A stretch of DNA of 64,000 bases, taken from assembly GCF_028858725.1 (NCBI RefSeq), contig NC_084773.1, forward strand, positions 10,732,350 through 10,796,349. The letters are read 5' to 3'. Each line of letters begins with the position of its first letter. Within the stretch, counting starts at the first letter, position 1. Shown here piece after piece: positions 28,201 to 37,600 of this stretch. The position numbers and the translations under genes are program-made. The notes below the pieces were generated by a model. It made no database searches. It was not told the DNA's origin and was given only the letters and a program-made list of their open reading frames with translations. This stretch comes from Colius striatus (taxonomy: Eukaryota > Chordata > Aves > Coliiformes > Coliidae).

Positions 28201-31200
28201 AAACTCTTTATAGAGAGAACCTACAGCCAGGCTGTGCCAGCATCTTTAAGCTTTTACAGATCTTTACAGCTAGCATCATCAGAGAGCTCAAACACCAGGC
28301 TACAGGGTGTGCATGTCTGCATGTATTGAGTGAGTGCTACCTTGCAAAGGACTGCCAACGTTGGCATTTCAGTAAAGAACACCTACAGCACACAGACTCA
28401 GGTATGTCCACAGGAAATGGCAAGGCACTGCCACAAGATGCACTTGCTTTTGCAGATAATTGCAGATGTGCCCTTTGTCAGCACACACACCAGGGGCCTG
28501 ACCTCCAGGAGTGTCAGACATCCTCAGCCCAGTGCTGACAAGAGTCAAGGCTCCTGTCACTATGATCAGCAACATCAAGAATGCTCTAAGTGTCACCACT
28601 CATCTCCACAGAGGACACTCCATGCAAGCAGATCACAGCAACTCAGACAAGCCTGCCCTGTCCTTTCCTCTTCATTCAACCACTCATGTCCACAGTCGTA
28701 ATCTCACTTGGTTTCAATCTCCCAGACTGTTTGCCTTCAATCCCTCCCCAGATTCTCTCATAGCCTTCACACCTCCCTTCTCTGCTGTTGCAACGTCTGC
28801 CCTCCTCTGTGCTTCTCGCTGTTGACAGTGGCAGTTCCCAGCTCGAGGTAGGGAAGATCCAGCCCCTGGGGAAACGGCACTGGGTAACAGCAGAAGTCAA
28901 TTTTCTTTCCTCAGTTACCTTCCACAGGCCTCCACAAAGCAGCTCACAGGACCCCGGGGCTTAACAGACCACAGGATGAAGGCTAAGAGAAAAACCACTC
29001 TCCACAGATTCCTTTGCCATCTCGCAGGCCCAAAGCATTTCATCTGCTAAAAATCACCTTGGCAGGCCTGTGCTTCCTCCTCTTGCTCTGTCCCAACCTG
29101 GACCATATACCCCATGGTGCTTGGTCCGATTTTCAGCACATCAAATAAAGGCTCATGGCTGCTTCATCTCCAAAGCCTCCCTGCCTGGGCAGAGAAAGCA
29201 CTGCTGCAGATGCAGGAAGGACTTCCCTCAAGACACAGCTGCCAGTCAAAATGCTAACAGAAGACTTTTACACCCCAAAAGGTCTTTAAAGCTCACTAGG
29301 CACAACATTGAGAAAAAAAAAAAAAAGGGTTAGTCTCTGCTCCAGTCCCTGCAGCAGAGCAGTGATGACCACCCTGCCACACACTGGCACGCTGTGCGGC
29401 CGTCTCAGCCCCAAGGCTCCATGCTCCAAATGATTGTGTGCATCCTAGGCAAAAATGCTCATGCAAAGGTTCGGTAGTCCCAGGCGACATGTACTGGTCC
29501 TAACTACCTTCACAACACATCAGGATTGATAGGAAGAGTCAAGAGTGGTTGCAGTTGTCACACAGAAGAAGAGCTGCAAAGCTGGCTTCCCACCAGTACA
29601 AAAATTATCCCCAAAACAAGAACATACATTCACACTCTGGTAACCACAATGGGGCTTAACCAGGCACAGGGACAGAGGGGGGCTGATCCAAGCCTCAGCA
29701 GGCCATAACTTCCTTGCCAGCATCCCTGGCCCTCTGAACAAACCAACGCACGTGTTTGCTTTGCCTCTGTGCAGGCTGCACTCGTGTGGCTGACAAATAG
29801 CCTCTCTCCATTCTTTTGGGATTACATGTTTCAATAGCCTGTGAGAAGGGGAAGCAAGTTCACCCGACTGCCAGCTGCGGGCCCGTGGTGCCCCTTCCCC
29901 TCAACTCCTCTCCCCCCGTGCCCTGCAGCAGGGCTGCCGGTGCTGCTGCTGCTCACTCAGGTACCCACAAAATGCCAGAGCTTCTTCCCACACTGAGTGG
30001 AAAAACTTTTGTGTGCTCTGATCTGCAGCTCGTCGCCGGCAGCTTCCCCTTGAGGGCTTAATGTAGTTATTTCTACCCCGATGCCTATAATTAAATGAAC
30101 ATTTCCTTATGGCACTGAAGAGGCCAAGGAAAAACTGACTACAGGGAATTTTCATCCATCCTGATTTATACTCCCTCATCTCGAGCTTGTTCACACAATG
30201 CTAACAAGGAATCTTCTAAGCAGGCAGAAAGAAAAAAAAACCCAAACTTATAATAGCCCACATGCAGACAAGCACTGGAGGAGACAAGAGGGAAGAAACT
30301 AATTCCCTCCCTTCTTCTCCTGCTTTTAACCACATCATTTTCCTACTTGCAAAAGCAAAGGGGCTCAGACACCCTAAGAGCTTGACGAGATGTTTCCACG
30401 CTCTGCCAGCAGACCCGTGCTGCCCAGTAGTCTGATGGGACCCCAATGAGGCACATGTCAACCAATCCCACAAGTCTGCAGAGGGTTCTTACCCCAGAAA
30501 GCATGTGGGGATCTGCACCCAGTCTCTCCAGCCTTCAGGTTTTAACTATTCCTTTCCCATGGGACTGGGGGAGCAAGGCCAGAGTGAACCAAATTATTCC
30601 AGACTGGAACAGAGCCTGAACTGCTCAGCAAACCCACTAACCAAAACAGGGCTTGATTTATAAATTCCCACCCGTCTGCATCTCTGCTTCTGACTTCCCA
30701 TCTAGGAGTGCAGGTGTCCAGAGATGCCTGGCCAACTAAATCCAGCCCCCCAGAGCTGCCATAACCCCCATGATTACCAGTTTCACTAGATTAGGAACTG
30801 AGCTGTCCCTTGGAGCTGCCACTCGCCTCCCACCCCTACACCTCTCCCTGCTAGGATAGCAGAGAAGATACCAGGGAAAGACAAGAAGCCAAGTCTTCCA
30901 CATCATCACCAGCTGGACAGCAATACTAGAAAGTTTCCAGCAGCCTCAGCAGAATAAGAAACACATCCTCCCCTCAACCCAGCAGTAGCAGCTGTGGTCC
31001 TTTTGACTGCTGGATTTTACAACAACCACAAGGTCTCTCTCCTTCCTCCACAGAGCAAATGTAGCTTTCAAGTGACAGGGATGGGGCCAACCCTTCCTGG
31101 CAAATTGGCAGGCTGGGAATATGGTAGTTTCCCCCCATGCATCTTGCCTTCCTCTGTGGAGGTGGCAGAAGCCTGGCTGAATTTGGGGACATGTCTCTCC

Positions 31201-32699
31201 TGCTGAGATGCAGCTAAAGGACCTTTGCCAGCCATGCCAGAGGTTTTCCCTAATGTGGACAACCTGCCTGACGCCACAAAACTGGCTCCCTGCTCAGCTC
31301 TGGAAAGGCTGATTGCTTCAGTGCCACAGAGCATTGGCACAAAACCCCAACAGGTTTTCTCATCCATTTTGCTCTTTAAGCTCACTATTGTTTGCAAACC
31401 TAAAAGGCTTTATCCCTTCTCTTTAGGAAGCCCCAGATGACAGGGGTGAGACACTGTACACACAGCTCACCAACAGAGCAACTCTACAGATAACACATTC
31501 CCCCCACTAACGTTTATGGGAGACTGGGGTAATAAGAGAAACCTGCCAGCGGGGCTGGATGTCACTGTATCACAGCTCGGTCGTGTTGGAAGACAGCGAC
31601 TGGTTGGGAGATCAGCCCTTCTTCCCTCCCTGCCAGAATGACTCAAGACAAAGACTCCCCCACTCTTTAAATGTCCCCGTTCAAAACTCCTGTTTCACAC
31701 TAACCAGATTTCTGTATAAAAGGGATGGTGGTAGGGAGGGAGAGGGCAATCTCAGCCTCGCGGGTCTTTGGGGGGATTCCTTTGTTGGGAAATTTCCCCA
31801 GACTATTTAAAAATAGAAGCAGAGTCTTCGTAACTATTCCGAGTATAATCATTCTTGCACTTAATTGCCTTTCCCTGGCACCCCACCTCTCCTCCAAATT
31901 TCAACAGGAGGCTCTTAAGGAAACACAAAGCAATTTGCGGTTCCCCCTTCCTTTGTGCCAGTTTCACGGTAGTTAGCAAAATTACCACGACGCCAGACGA
32001 AGCCATCAATACAAGGGAAGGCGTTTTGGGGGCTGCATGCCCCGTTCAGGGTGACATCCATCCATCCTCTCCCCACACCGCATGCACTGTCGGTGCTGTT
32101 CGGGGCATGCAGGGTCCCCGCAAGGACCAGCGCTGCATATCCCGTCTCTGAGGCAGGAGACCCTGTCCCCGCGGGGTGAAACCCACGTGCACCCAGCCCC
32201 CCACGCCAGGAGCCCAGGGGACTGCAGGGCAGAACCTGGCCGCTCCAGGAGGCTCTGATGCCCGGGTGACGGGCCGTGCCCAGCACCTAGGAACAGCTCC
32301 GGAGCGTGGGACAGGGACCCGACACAGCTCCCGATACCCGAGGACCAACGGTGCTTAGGGGAGGGGGCGGGTTAAGGTGACCCGCCTCCCGCTGAGGTCC
32401 CGGTGTCCCGGGCAATCGGACCCATCGCGGGCCGCGGTCCCCCAGGGCTGGGGGGACAGATCCGACCCCCACCAGGGCTCCCGGTGCTCGCAGCGCTTCA
32501 GCCCCCGGGACTGTGGAGGTGACCGACCGACACCTACTCGCTGCCCGGCGCTCCCCAGCCCCGTCGCTGGGGAAGGGGTTCCCAGCGGCCGGCCCGCCCC
32601 AGCCCACGGGGATGGCGGCGACCCCCGCCCCACCAGCCTTCACTCACCGGCGGCCAGAAGCAGGAGCAGCAACGCCGGGGCCCGGTGCAACGGCTGCAT
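4044..32699 (-). CDS. PODXL2: Endoglycan (podocalyxin-like 2), full CDS over 8 exons
   Basis: CD34-family type I membrane sialomucin; family knowledge gives it a role as L-selectin ligand and cell-adhesion modulator. Joined exons on the minus strand: 32699-32648, 22448-22155, 13103-12208, 11214-11140, 8233-8077, 6567-6506, 4758-4579, 4253-4044; 1926 nt, 641 aa (human protein about 605). In order: leucine-rich signal peptide (1 to about 25), acidic region with tyrosines Y96 and Y117 in the contexts QPPQYFW and DYSF, a Ser/Thr/Glu-rich mucin domain (about 116-414), a cysteine-containing globular domain (ICKDWSNLAGKNYIILNMS onward), a juxtamembrane stalk, a single TM helix (about 538-560, KLFVVLVIIGSIC...) followed by the basic stop-transfer QRRLPKMK, and a cytoplasmic tail ending in the PDZ-binding motif DTHL. 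Five N-X-S/T sequons were noted. All phases close. The DTHL end and the SHGEELRFVENGCHDNPTLD tail make the assignment firm. Confidence 0.96.
4579..4758 (-). CDS. PODXL2: PODXL2 coding exon 7 (stalk and transmembrane helix)
   Basis: 180 nt, phase 0 to phase 0, acceptor TTCCAG, donor GTAAGC. Encodes the stalk IGIQNYSTTTSC, the hydrophobic helix LFVVLVIIGSICAIIIVLGL and the juxtamembrane motif YNCWQRRLPKMKN, a signature of the CD34/podocalyxin/endoglycan family. Confidence 0.97.
4979..5040 (-). repeat. Short CR1-type LINE fragment in PODXL2 intron 6
   Basis: In reverse complement this reads GGAATCATAGAATGGTAGGA then GAAAGGGGCGTTTAGAGATG, the well-known avian repeat stretch found in CR1-derived sequence. 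About 60 bp; the rest of the intron (4759-6505) shows no other recognisable element. Confidence 0.65.
6506..6567 (-). CDS. PODXL2: PODXL2 coding exon 6 (microexon-sized, 62 nt)
   Basis: Acceptor CTTTACAG, donor GTAAGA, phase 1 to phase 0. Encodes VIPTKDVLMALGDVKRSLAE, matching the human VVPTQDVLSMLGDIRRSLEE segment position by position. It is too short to show as an open reading frame and was found by phase and similarity. Confidence 0.93.
8077..8233 (-). CDS. PODXL2: PODXL2 coding exon 5 (globular domain)
   Basis: 157 nt, phase 0 to phase 1, acceptor GTGGCAG, donor GTAAGT. Encodes RGPQLLALVEDAF, LISLSKPNENDKHLLMTL and AGEQG, collinear with the CD34-family extracellular domain. Confidence 0.95.
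11140..11214 (-). CDS. PODXL2: PODXL2 coding exon 4 (start of globular domain)
   Basis: 75 nt, phase 0 to phase 0, acceptor CTCCAG, donor GTAAGT. Encodes VICKDWSNLAGKNYIILNMS followed by DNIDC, nearly identical to human endoglycan, with two cysteines and one N-glycosylation sequon (NMS). Confidence 0.96.
12208..13103 (-). CDS. PODXL2: PODXL2 coding exon 3 (mucin domain)
   Basis: Acceptor TTTTTAG before 13103; donor GTAGTC after 12208, a weaker consensus; 896 nt. Encodes DYSFP (Y117) and then a low-complexity Ser/Thr/Pro/Glu-rich stretch with sequons GNGT and WNDT, ending in ELPWDSAQ, which aligns with the family motif PWDSTQ. Only the two ends and the short SSMGP stretch are recognisably conserved; the middle is typical fast-evolving mucin. 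The opposite strand is open for 322 codons, a by-product of this composition. Confidence 0.93.
13104..22154 (-). other. PODXL2: PODXL2 intron 2
   Basis: Nine kilobases without a recognisable exon. A locally GC-richer block with clustered CpGs lies at about 20800-21070. A short A11 run lies near 19998. No intact transposon was seen. Confidence 0.5.
22155..22448 (-). CDS. PODXL2: PODXL2 coding exon 2 (acidic N-terminal region, sulfation tyrosine)
   Basis: Acceptor TATACAG before 22448, donor GTAGGT after 22155, phase 1 to phase 1, 294 nt. Encodes DGLTSTSLLEF, GSGFASEENEESKILQPPQY and ELNDSSLDLGP, all closely similar to mammalian endoglycan. It carries Y96, the first candidate tyrosine-sulfation site, set in an acidic context. 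Confidence 0.95.
22449..32647 (-). other. PODXL2: PODXL2 intron 1
   Basis: Ten kilobases of intron containing one decayed sense-strand CR1 copy (about 23620-24357), an AT-rich stretch (about 22750-23600), an A14 run near 29313-29326 and GA-rich low-complexity sequence at about 26240-26310. No conserved coding segment was recognised. Confidence 0.5.
23620..24357 (+). repeat. Decayed CR1 LINE, reverse-transcriptase and 3' region, sense on plus
   Basis: In pieces it encodes a degenerate non-LTR reverse transcriptase: ADLIHLDFSK (family LDFSKAFD), then GIPQGLSLDLLFFNIFLSDL (family GVPQGSVLGPLLFNIFINDL), then KLAKDTK in place of the catalytic FADDTK. Frameshifts and stops interrupt it. It ends with GAGGTTCCTTCCCACCACAA followed by TGTCCTATGACTCCA, a corroded form of the CR1 3' terminus. 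Old and inactive. Confidence 0.85.
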
Positions 32700-33200
32700 G
32701 GCGGCGGCCGCTGCCCTGCCGCGCCGCCTCTTCACGGGGAGCGGGGCCGCCCCGCCGCCCGCCGGGCTCTGCCCCTCGCCGCCGCGCCCACCCGCCGCCC
32801 GGCCCCGCACTGCATCCCGCCGCCCGGCGCCGCCTCCTCCCGCCGCCGCTGCCCGCCGCTCCGGGGGCGGGGGAAGCGGCGGGGGTGGTATCGTAACTGC
32901 CCGCCGGGTGCGCAGCTGAAGCGGCCGGGGCAGAGGCGGGGTACAGCCGGCGATGTGCCTTAATTTCTCTCCGCTGAGCCGCCGCCCGGCGCGGCCCCGC
33001 CGGCTGCACGGCCCCTGCCCGCCGCCACCCCGGGCGCCCACAACGAGTGCCGGCGGCGCGGCTGCATGCGCGGGCGGTGGGTGATCAGCCCCCGCGGCGG
33101 GAACGCACGAGCCGCCGAACCCTGCCGGCGGCGCCCCCCTCCGCCGGGAGAGGCGCGGGCAGGGGCAAAGGCCTGGCGGGAAGGAAGGTCGCGGTCAGCC
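32100..33200 (-). promoter_or_regulatory. PODXL2: CpG-island promoter of PODXL2
   Basis: Very GC- and CpG-rich block containing coding exon 1, with several GC-box-like GGGCGG strings and no clear TATA. Sequence above about 32700 is probable 5'UTR and promoter. Many long open frames in all directions here are composition artefacts. The start site cannot be fixed from sequence. Confidence 0.7.
32648..32699 (-). CDS. PODXL2: PODXL2 coding exon 1 (signal peptide)
   Basis: ATG at 32699-32697 followed by MQPLHRAP and a run of six leucines, the hydrophobic core of a signal peptide. The exon ends in phase 1 at a GTGAGT donor (32647 down). This ATG was chosen because it sits inside the CpG island, opens a signal peptide, and its donor phase matches exon 2. 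Confidence 0.88.
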
Positions 33201-33377
33201 GAACACCGGGGTCCTGAGGGATCGACGGTGCTTGGGCCAAAGACCCTCAAATACCCTCTGCTGGCCTTGCCTCAGTTGCCCATGGGCCACACAGCAGCGT
33301 CCCCCTCACTCCTCAGCCACCGGCTCGTTCATAACGTGAAAAAACTTCCCACACAGAGCAGTTCTTCTCACTCCCCG

Positions 33378-34160
33378 TGACTGGAAGTCATCTGCTCCAA
33401 CCGCCCTGCTCAAGCAGGTGACCTACAGGCAGTTGCCCAAAACCATGGCTTCTGAGTATCTCCAATGTTGGAGAATCCAAAACCTCTCTGGGCAACCTGT
33501 GCCAGTGCTCGGTCATCCTCACTGCAAAAAAGTGTTTCCTGACCTTCAGAGGGAACCTGATGTGTTTCAGTTTGTGCCCCTTGCCTCTGGTCCTGTCACT
33601 GGGCACCACTAAAAAGAGCCTGGCTACATCTTCTTTTCACCCTCTCTTTAGGTACTTAGATATACTGATAATATCCCTTCTGCCCCTCAGCCTCCTCAGG
33701 GCTAAAAAGCTCCCAGCTTTCTCCGCTTTATATGCAAGATGCTCCAGTCCCATCTTCGTGGCCTTTCTTTATGGCAGAGGCACTTGTCTGGTTCATGTTC
33801 AATCTGGTGTCCACCACAACCTCCAAGTCTTTTTCTGCCAAGCTGCTTTGCAGCTGGGTGGCCTCCAGCATATATTGGTGTACAAGATTGTTCCTCCCTG
33901 ATGCAGCTCTTTGAACATCATGCTGAACTTCATGAGAAGTTTAGACCGTTTCTCCAGCCTGTCAAGGTCCCTCTGGATGGTAGTTTGACCTAATTTATCA
34001 GACATTCCTCCTAGTTTTGTGTCATTGGCAAACTAGCTGAGGATACACTCCGCTCCATCATCCAACTAATGAAGAGGTTAAACAGGACTGGGCCCACTGC
34101 TGACTCCTGCAGTATACTGCTAGTTACTGACCTCCAAGTAGACTTTGTGCCACCACCCTC
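33378..34160 (-). repeat. CR1 LINE copy, antisense to the plus strand
   Basis: Read on the minus strand it gives DRLEKRSKLLMKFSMM, AAWQKKTWRLWWTPD and VRMTEHWHRLPREVLDSPTL, corresponding to the C-terminal part of the CR1 ORF2 product and following 3' region. On the plus strand it matches the familiar bird pattern GATGCTCCAGTCCCATCTTC and CCAGCCTGTCAAGGTCCCTC. Stops and indels are present. Its 3' end is at about 33378, just upstream of the PODXL2 promoter. Confidence 0.88.
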
Positions 34161-34394
34161 AGGGACTGGCCACTCTGCCCTAGCAGGAACAGCTGCTCCA
34201 GTACCTGCTGGGGAAACCATTTTGTGGTGTGTCACCACTATAACCGAGGCTGTCACCATGACACTAATTCAACGGATGCCCCCTTCCTCATGCCTTTTCT
34301 GTGCAAACTGCTGTGCAAACTGCTGCATCTGTTTAAAAAAAAGAGAAAAGATTTTACAGTGCATGAGTTCTTGGAATTGTAGCTCTTGGGGCAG

Positions 34395-34630
34395 TGCTCT
34401 GTTTTGGGGGATTGCACAGCAAAGAAACATGCTGAATATCATGCTGAAAATCACTATTACAACAACAAAGCCAATTGTTCCAATTACATTCAATTTCAAA
34501 ATAAACACATCTTTAGTGGCCTCAGGGCATGACATTACAATGACTCAAGCAAGGTCTTTGTCAGAGAGGTGTCCAAGAAATAAGGCTCAACAGGTCCTGT
34601 GATATCACAGCAGTTGAGAGGGAACATCTG
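34395..34630 (-). pseudogene. CD9-like tetraspanin pseudogene fragment (intronless, frameshifted)
   Basis: Minus-strand translation gives PLNCCDITGPVEPYF (34618 down), which fits the tetraspanin CCG-bearing large extracellular loop (CD9: ALNCCGLAGGVEQFI). A second frame gives SCPEATKDVF (34533 down), then VIGTIGF, then IFSMIFSMFLCCAI and PQNRA, ending near 34395. CD9 has SCPDAIKEVF, IIGAVGI, MIFGMIFSMILCCAI and RRNRE in the same order. The first frame stops (TAA at 34537-34535) just where the second begins, so a frameshift separates them; the expected stop after the tail is also missing. The second glycine-containing CCG is altered to CCD. No intron interrupts the block, which favours a retrocopy. 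The N-terminal three transmembrane segments were not found. Another CD9/CD81-group tetraspanin as parent is possible. Confidence 0.7.
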
Positions 34631-37600
34631 CCAGCTCCCTCCCTTCCACAGGTCTTCAGCAGGTGCCACCTCCCAGGAGCAGGGCAACTCCTGGTCCAGC
34701 TCCAGGCAAATATTCAAAAATCTGGTAAAGCCCCAAGTATCACAAGGCTGCAAAATGGTATGACTCCAAGCTAAAGGAGACAAAACCTATCAGCCTCTTC
34801 CTGTTAGGCATTCAGCTCATGTTTTCAAGATTTCCTCAACTGCACCAGCTAGGAGCCTCCTTCTTTGCTTTCAAAACTATTTTCTCCTGTCACACAACTC
34901 TAGGAGGACAGATACTGAAATGCAGCATCACAAGCTCAGAGTAAGGCAACAACTGCATTGCTATGGCCTCACCAAGTGTCATTGTACTGAAGTGAATATT
35001 TGATATTCAAATTGAATATTGATGGTATTTTTTCCTGGCATGAACTTGCTGGTTTTCAAGAACTTAAGAAAGGGGTCATGTGCCAAAGCCCACTGAACTC
35101 TCTAATGAATCAAACAGCCAACTGAGAGTACTCGGTGTGATTCATACGGACCTTTACAGCTCCGACGAGACCAACGCTGGCACACATCACACCTTTGTGC
35201 CATTGCCTGTCTCTTTTTGCCAGCTCTTTCCTTCCATCAGCTGCTCCCATGCAGCAGCTACCCCAAGCGTGACAAGGGCAGGTAACAGACCGACTGTACC
35301 CGTTATCCAACGTGGCAAAGCAAAGCCAACAGCATTGAATCAAAGTACTAGCTTTTGGCTTCTGTTGGCCCACGTCCTTCAGTGCTCTGAAAGTCCTTTT
35401 TATCCCAGAATCAATGCAGCCCCCCAGCCCCCACTGAGCAGGAAATGCAGCAGGAACTACTGGGCTGCCACTTACCCATTAGATGAGATAAAAACACTTC
35501 AGTGTGCTCAGATTCTAGTCCAGGCATGGCATTTAATGAATGCTCTTGTCATTTTTCACTTTGTTGCTGGTAATTTGGCTGTCTTAGCATGCAGGTGGCT
35601 TACTACAAGTGGGTAACTAAAAGCCTTTCAGATCTCCTGACCCTGCCACATCCAGCTCCCAAAGCTTAGAAACTGCATCCAGTGTCTGAAGCAGCCTAGT
35701 CACATCAAAGAAAGTGCAAAAACACCCTCATGTATTACACAGTCCTGAATCAGAGGGACGAAACCACACAGGCATGGCAGCGAGCACTCTTTCTATGAGG
35801 CTCACAGTGCTCCCTGGATTTATTTTGACACTATACATCCATCTCAGACTGAGCAACAAAAGGGGACTATGAAAGGAGAAGGCACATCTTAGGCAAGAAA
35901 ATTAAATAAAATTAGTGGTACCATCGATCAGCCAGGTCAGCGCTGCCAGCAAAGCAGGAAACAGCCAGCAGAGACGGGCAGCGCCACTTCTCTTTAAAAA
36001 TGGCATGAACTTAAAGCCAGCACAGCCCTTTTGTCTTCATTTTACACACCCTGGAGCAGGTACGGCTGGCTTGGCTCTCTTTTCAGGTATTGACAGCTTT
36101 ATAGTCAAAGGCTTGTCATTTCTCATTTGATCTCCTCCAGCCGCCCTACCTGGTGTGTATTTTCCAACGCTGTTCAGGGCACTGCTAAAAGGGGCTTTAC
36201 AATTGCACTAAATGCTTTATTTTTTTAAAATAGCTGCTTCAAAGCTGTTCAGAATTTTTCTCTCAGTATTACCATTATCTGTGCTTTCTCTTCTTCCCCT
36301 AAATTGTTCAATTTCACAGTTACGTCTGTTAGGCAGAATCAGAAAGCAAGCATGTATTTTAGGCTGGCAAAACTGAAAATCCTTCTGCCATCTCCCCCTG
36401 TAAGTTACCGTAACAGCTTTTGCCTTCAGGAAATTCAGCCAGCTTTCAGATTCCAATTTAAGGGTCACATTTTGTTCCAAGATACTTGCAAACAAATACT
36501 ACCGAGGTAGAGGAATGAGGTGATAGCTAAGGAAAAGAATTTGGTGCCTAGGACTTGTTAATTAAAAAGAAATTAACCACAGGTGTAATCCCAACAGAAA
36601 TGTCACTTATTTTGAAACTCCAGTTAACCTGAAATATGCTGGTGAGATGTTTTATTCAGTAAAACTGAATTCATCTGCAAAGGTGAAAGTGCCCTATTGC
36701 CCTTGCTCAGCAAAGCAAGAAAGTAGGCAATAAGCAAAACAAATAAGCGGTCAGATTTTAAGTTCCTGCAGTGTTAGAAAATGCAAGATGTCACTAGTAC
36801 CAGGAAAAGGGTTTAACCCTTTATCTCCATCTTCAATGAAGCTATGCAACCTCTCAGAATCCCATCCCCCCATAAGAGGAGAGCCTGAAAATTCTCGTGC
36901 CCAGCCCCTCCTTAGACACAAGGAAAGATTTAACCTCTCCCTTGTTCCAGCATATGTGAATTTACTTCAGAGCACACCCCCCCCCCCCCCCCCAAGCTTT
37001 ATATAAGCTTATTTGCTGAATTAGCACTTAAAATGCTGGGGCACTGTGAAACACTGACTGTACCAAGCAGCAGTGAGTACTTGCTCTATTCTTGTGTAGC
37101 CCAGGCACGCAGCCATTCTCTGGGCAAAATGCACCGTTTCTCCTCTTGTCCAAAATCCTGCTGGAGAACACGTATAATAAACACTTCAAGAGGAGTGACC
37201 TGGAGTAATTAATGCCTTCCAGGACACTCTGTAATTAGAAGGGAACAGAATCTGCTCTATTTAGAGCCCAAGAGTGGGAGAGAATATAACTTTGAGCCTT
37301 TCTTCACCTGTCTGCATCAAGTTGCTCCCCTCAGGGGAGGGCACACTGCCCACCTGGGACGCAGTGCTGGTACCAGCCCTGCTTATTTCCCATCCCCTGC
37401 TGTAAGGAGCAGTGGAGGAGCAAGCACAGATTGTGTTTTACTGCTCTAGTTTTCACATGCCCCTGCTGCTGCCTCGCAGCCCCGAAGCTCTCCGTTTCTC
37501 TCCTCTCTAAAGCGGAGCTGATTGCTGCATTAGCAGTGGTGCCATTCTCTTGCGGGAGGCCCTGACAGCAAACCTCAGCGGACTCCTGGAGGGCAGAGGA

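Noticed and set aside
32377-33250. Several 90-180 codon frames on both strands
   Set aside because: CpG-island composition with few stop codons; Pro/Ala/Arg/Gly-rich translations; only the short signal-peptide exon is supported.
35080-35616. 178-codon plus-strand frame between PODXL2 and MCM2
   Set aside because: Begins with GTG rather than ATG, no recognisable domain, no splice or promoter context.
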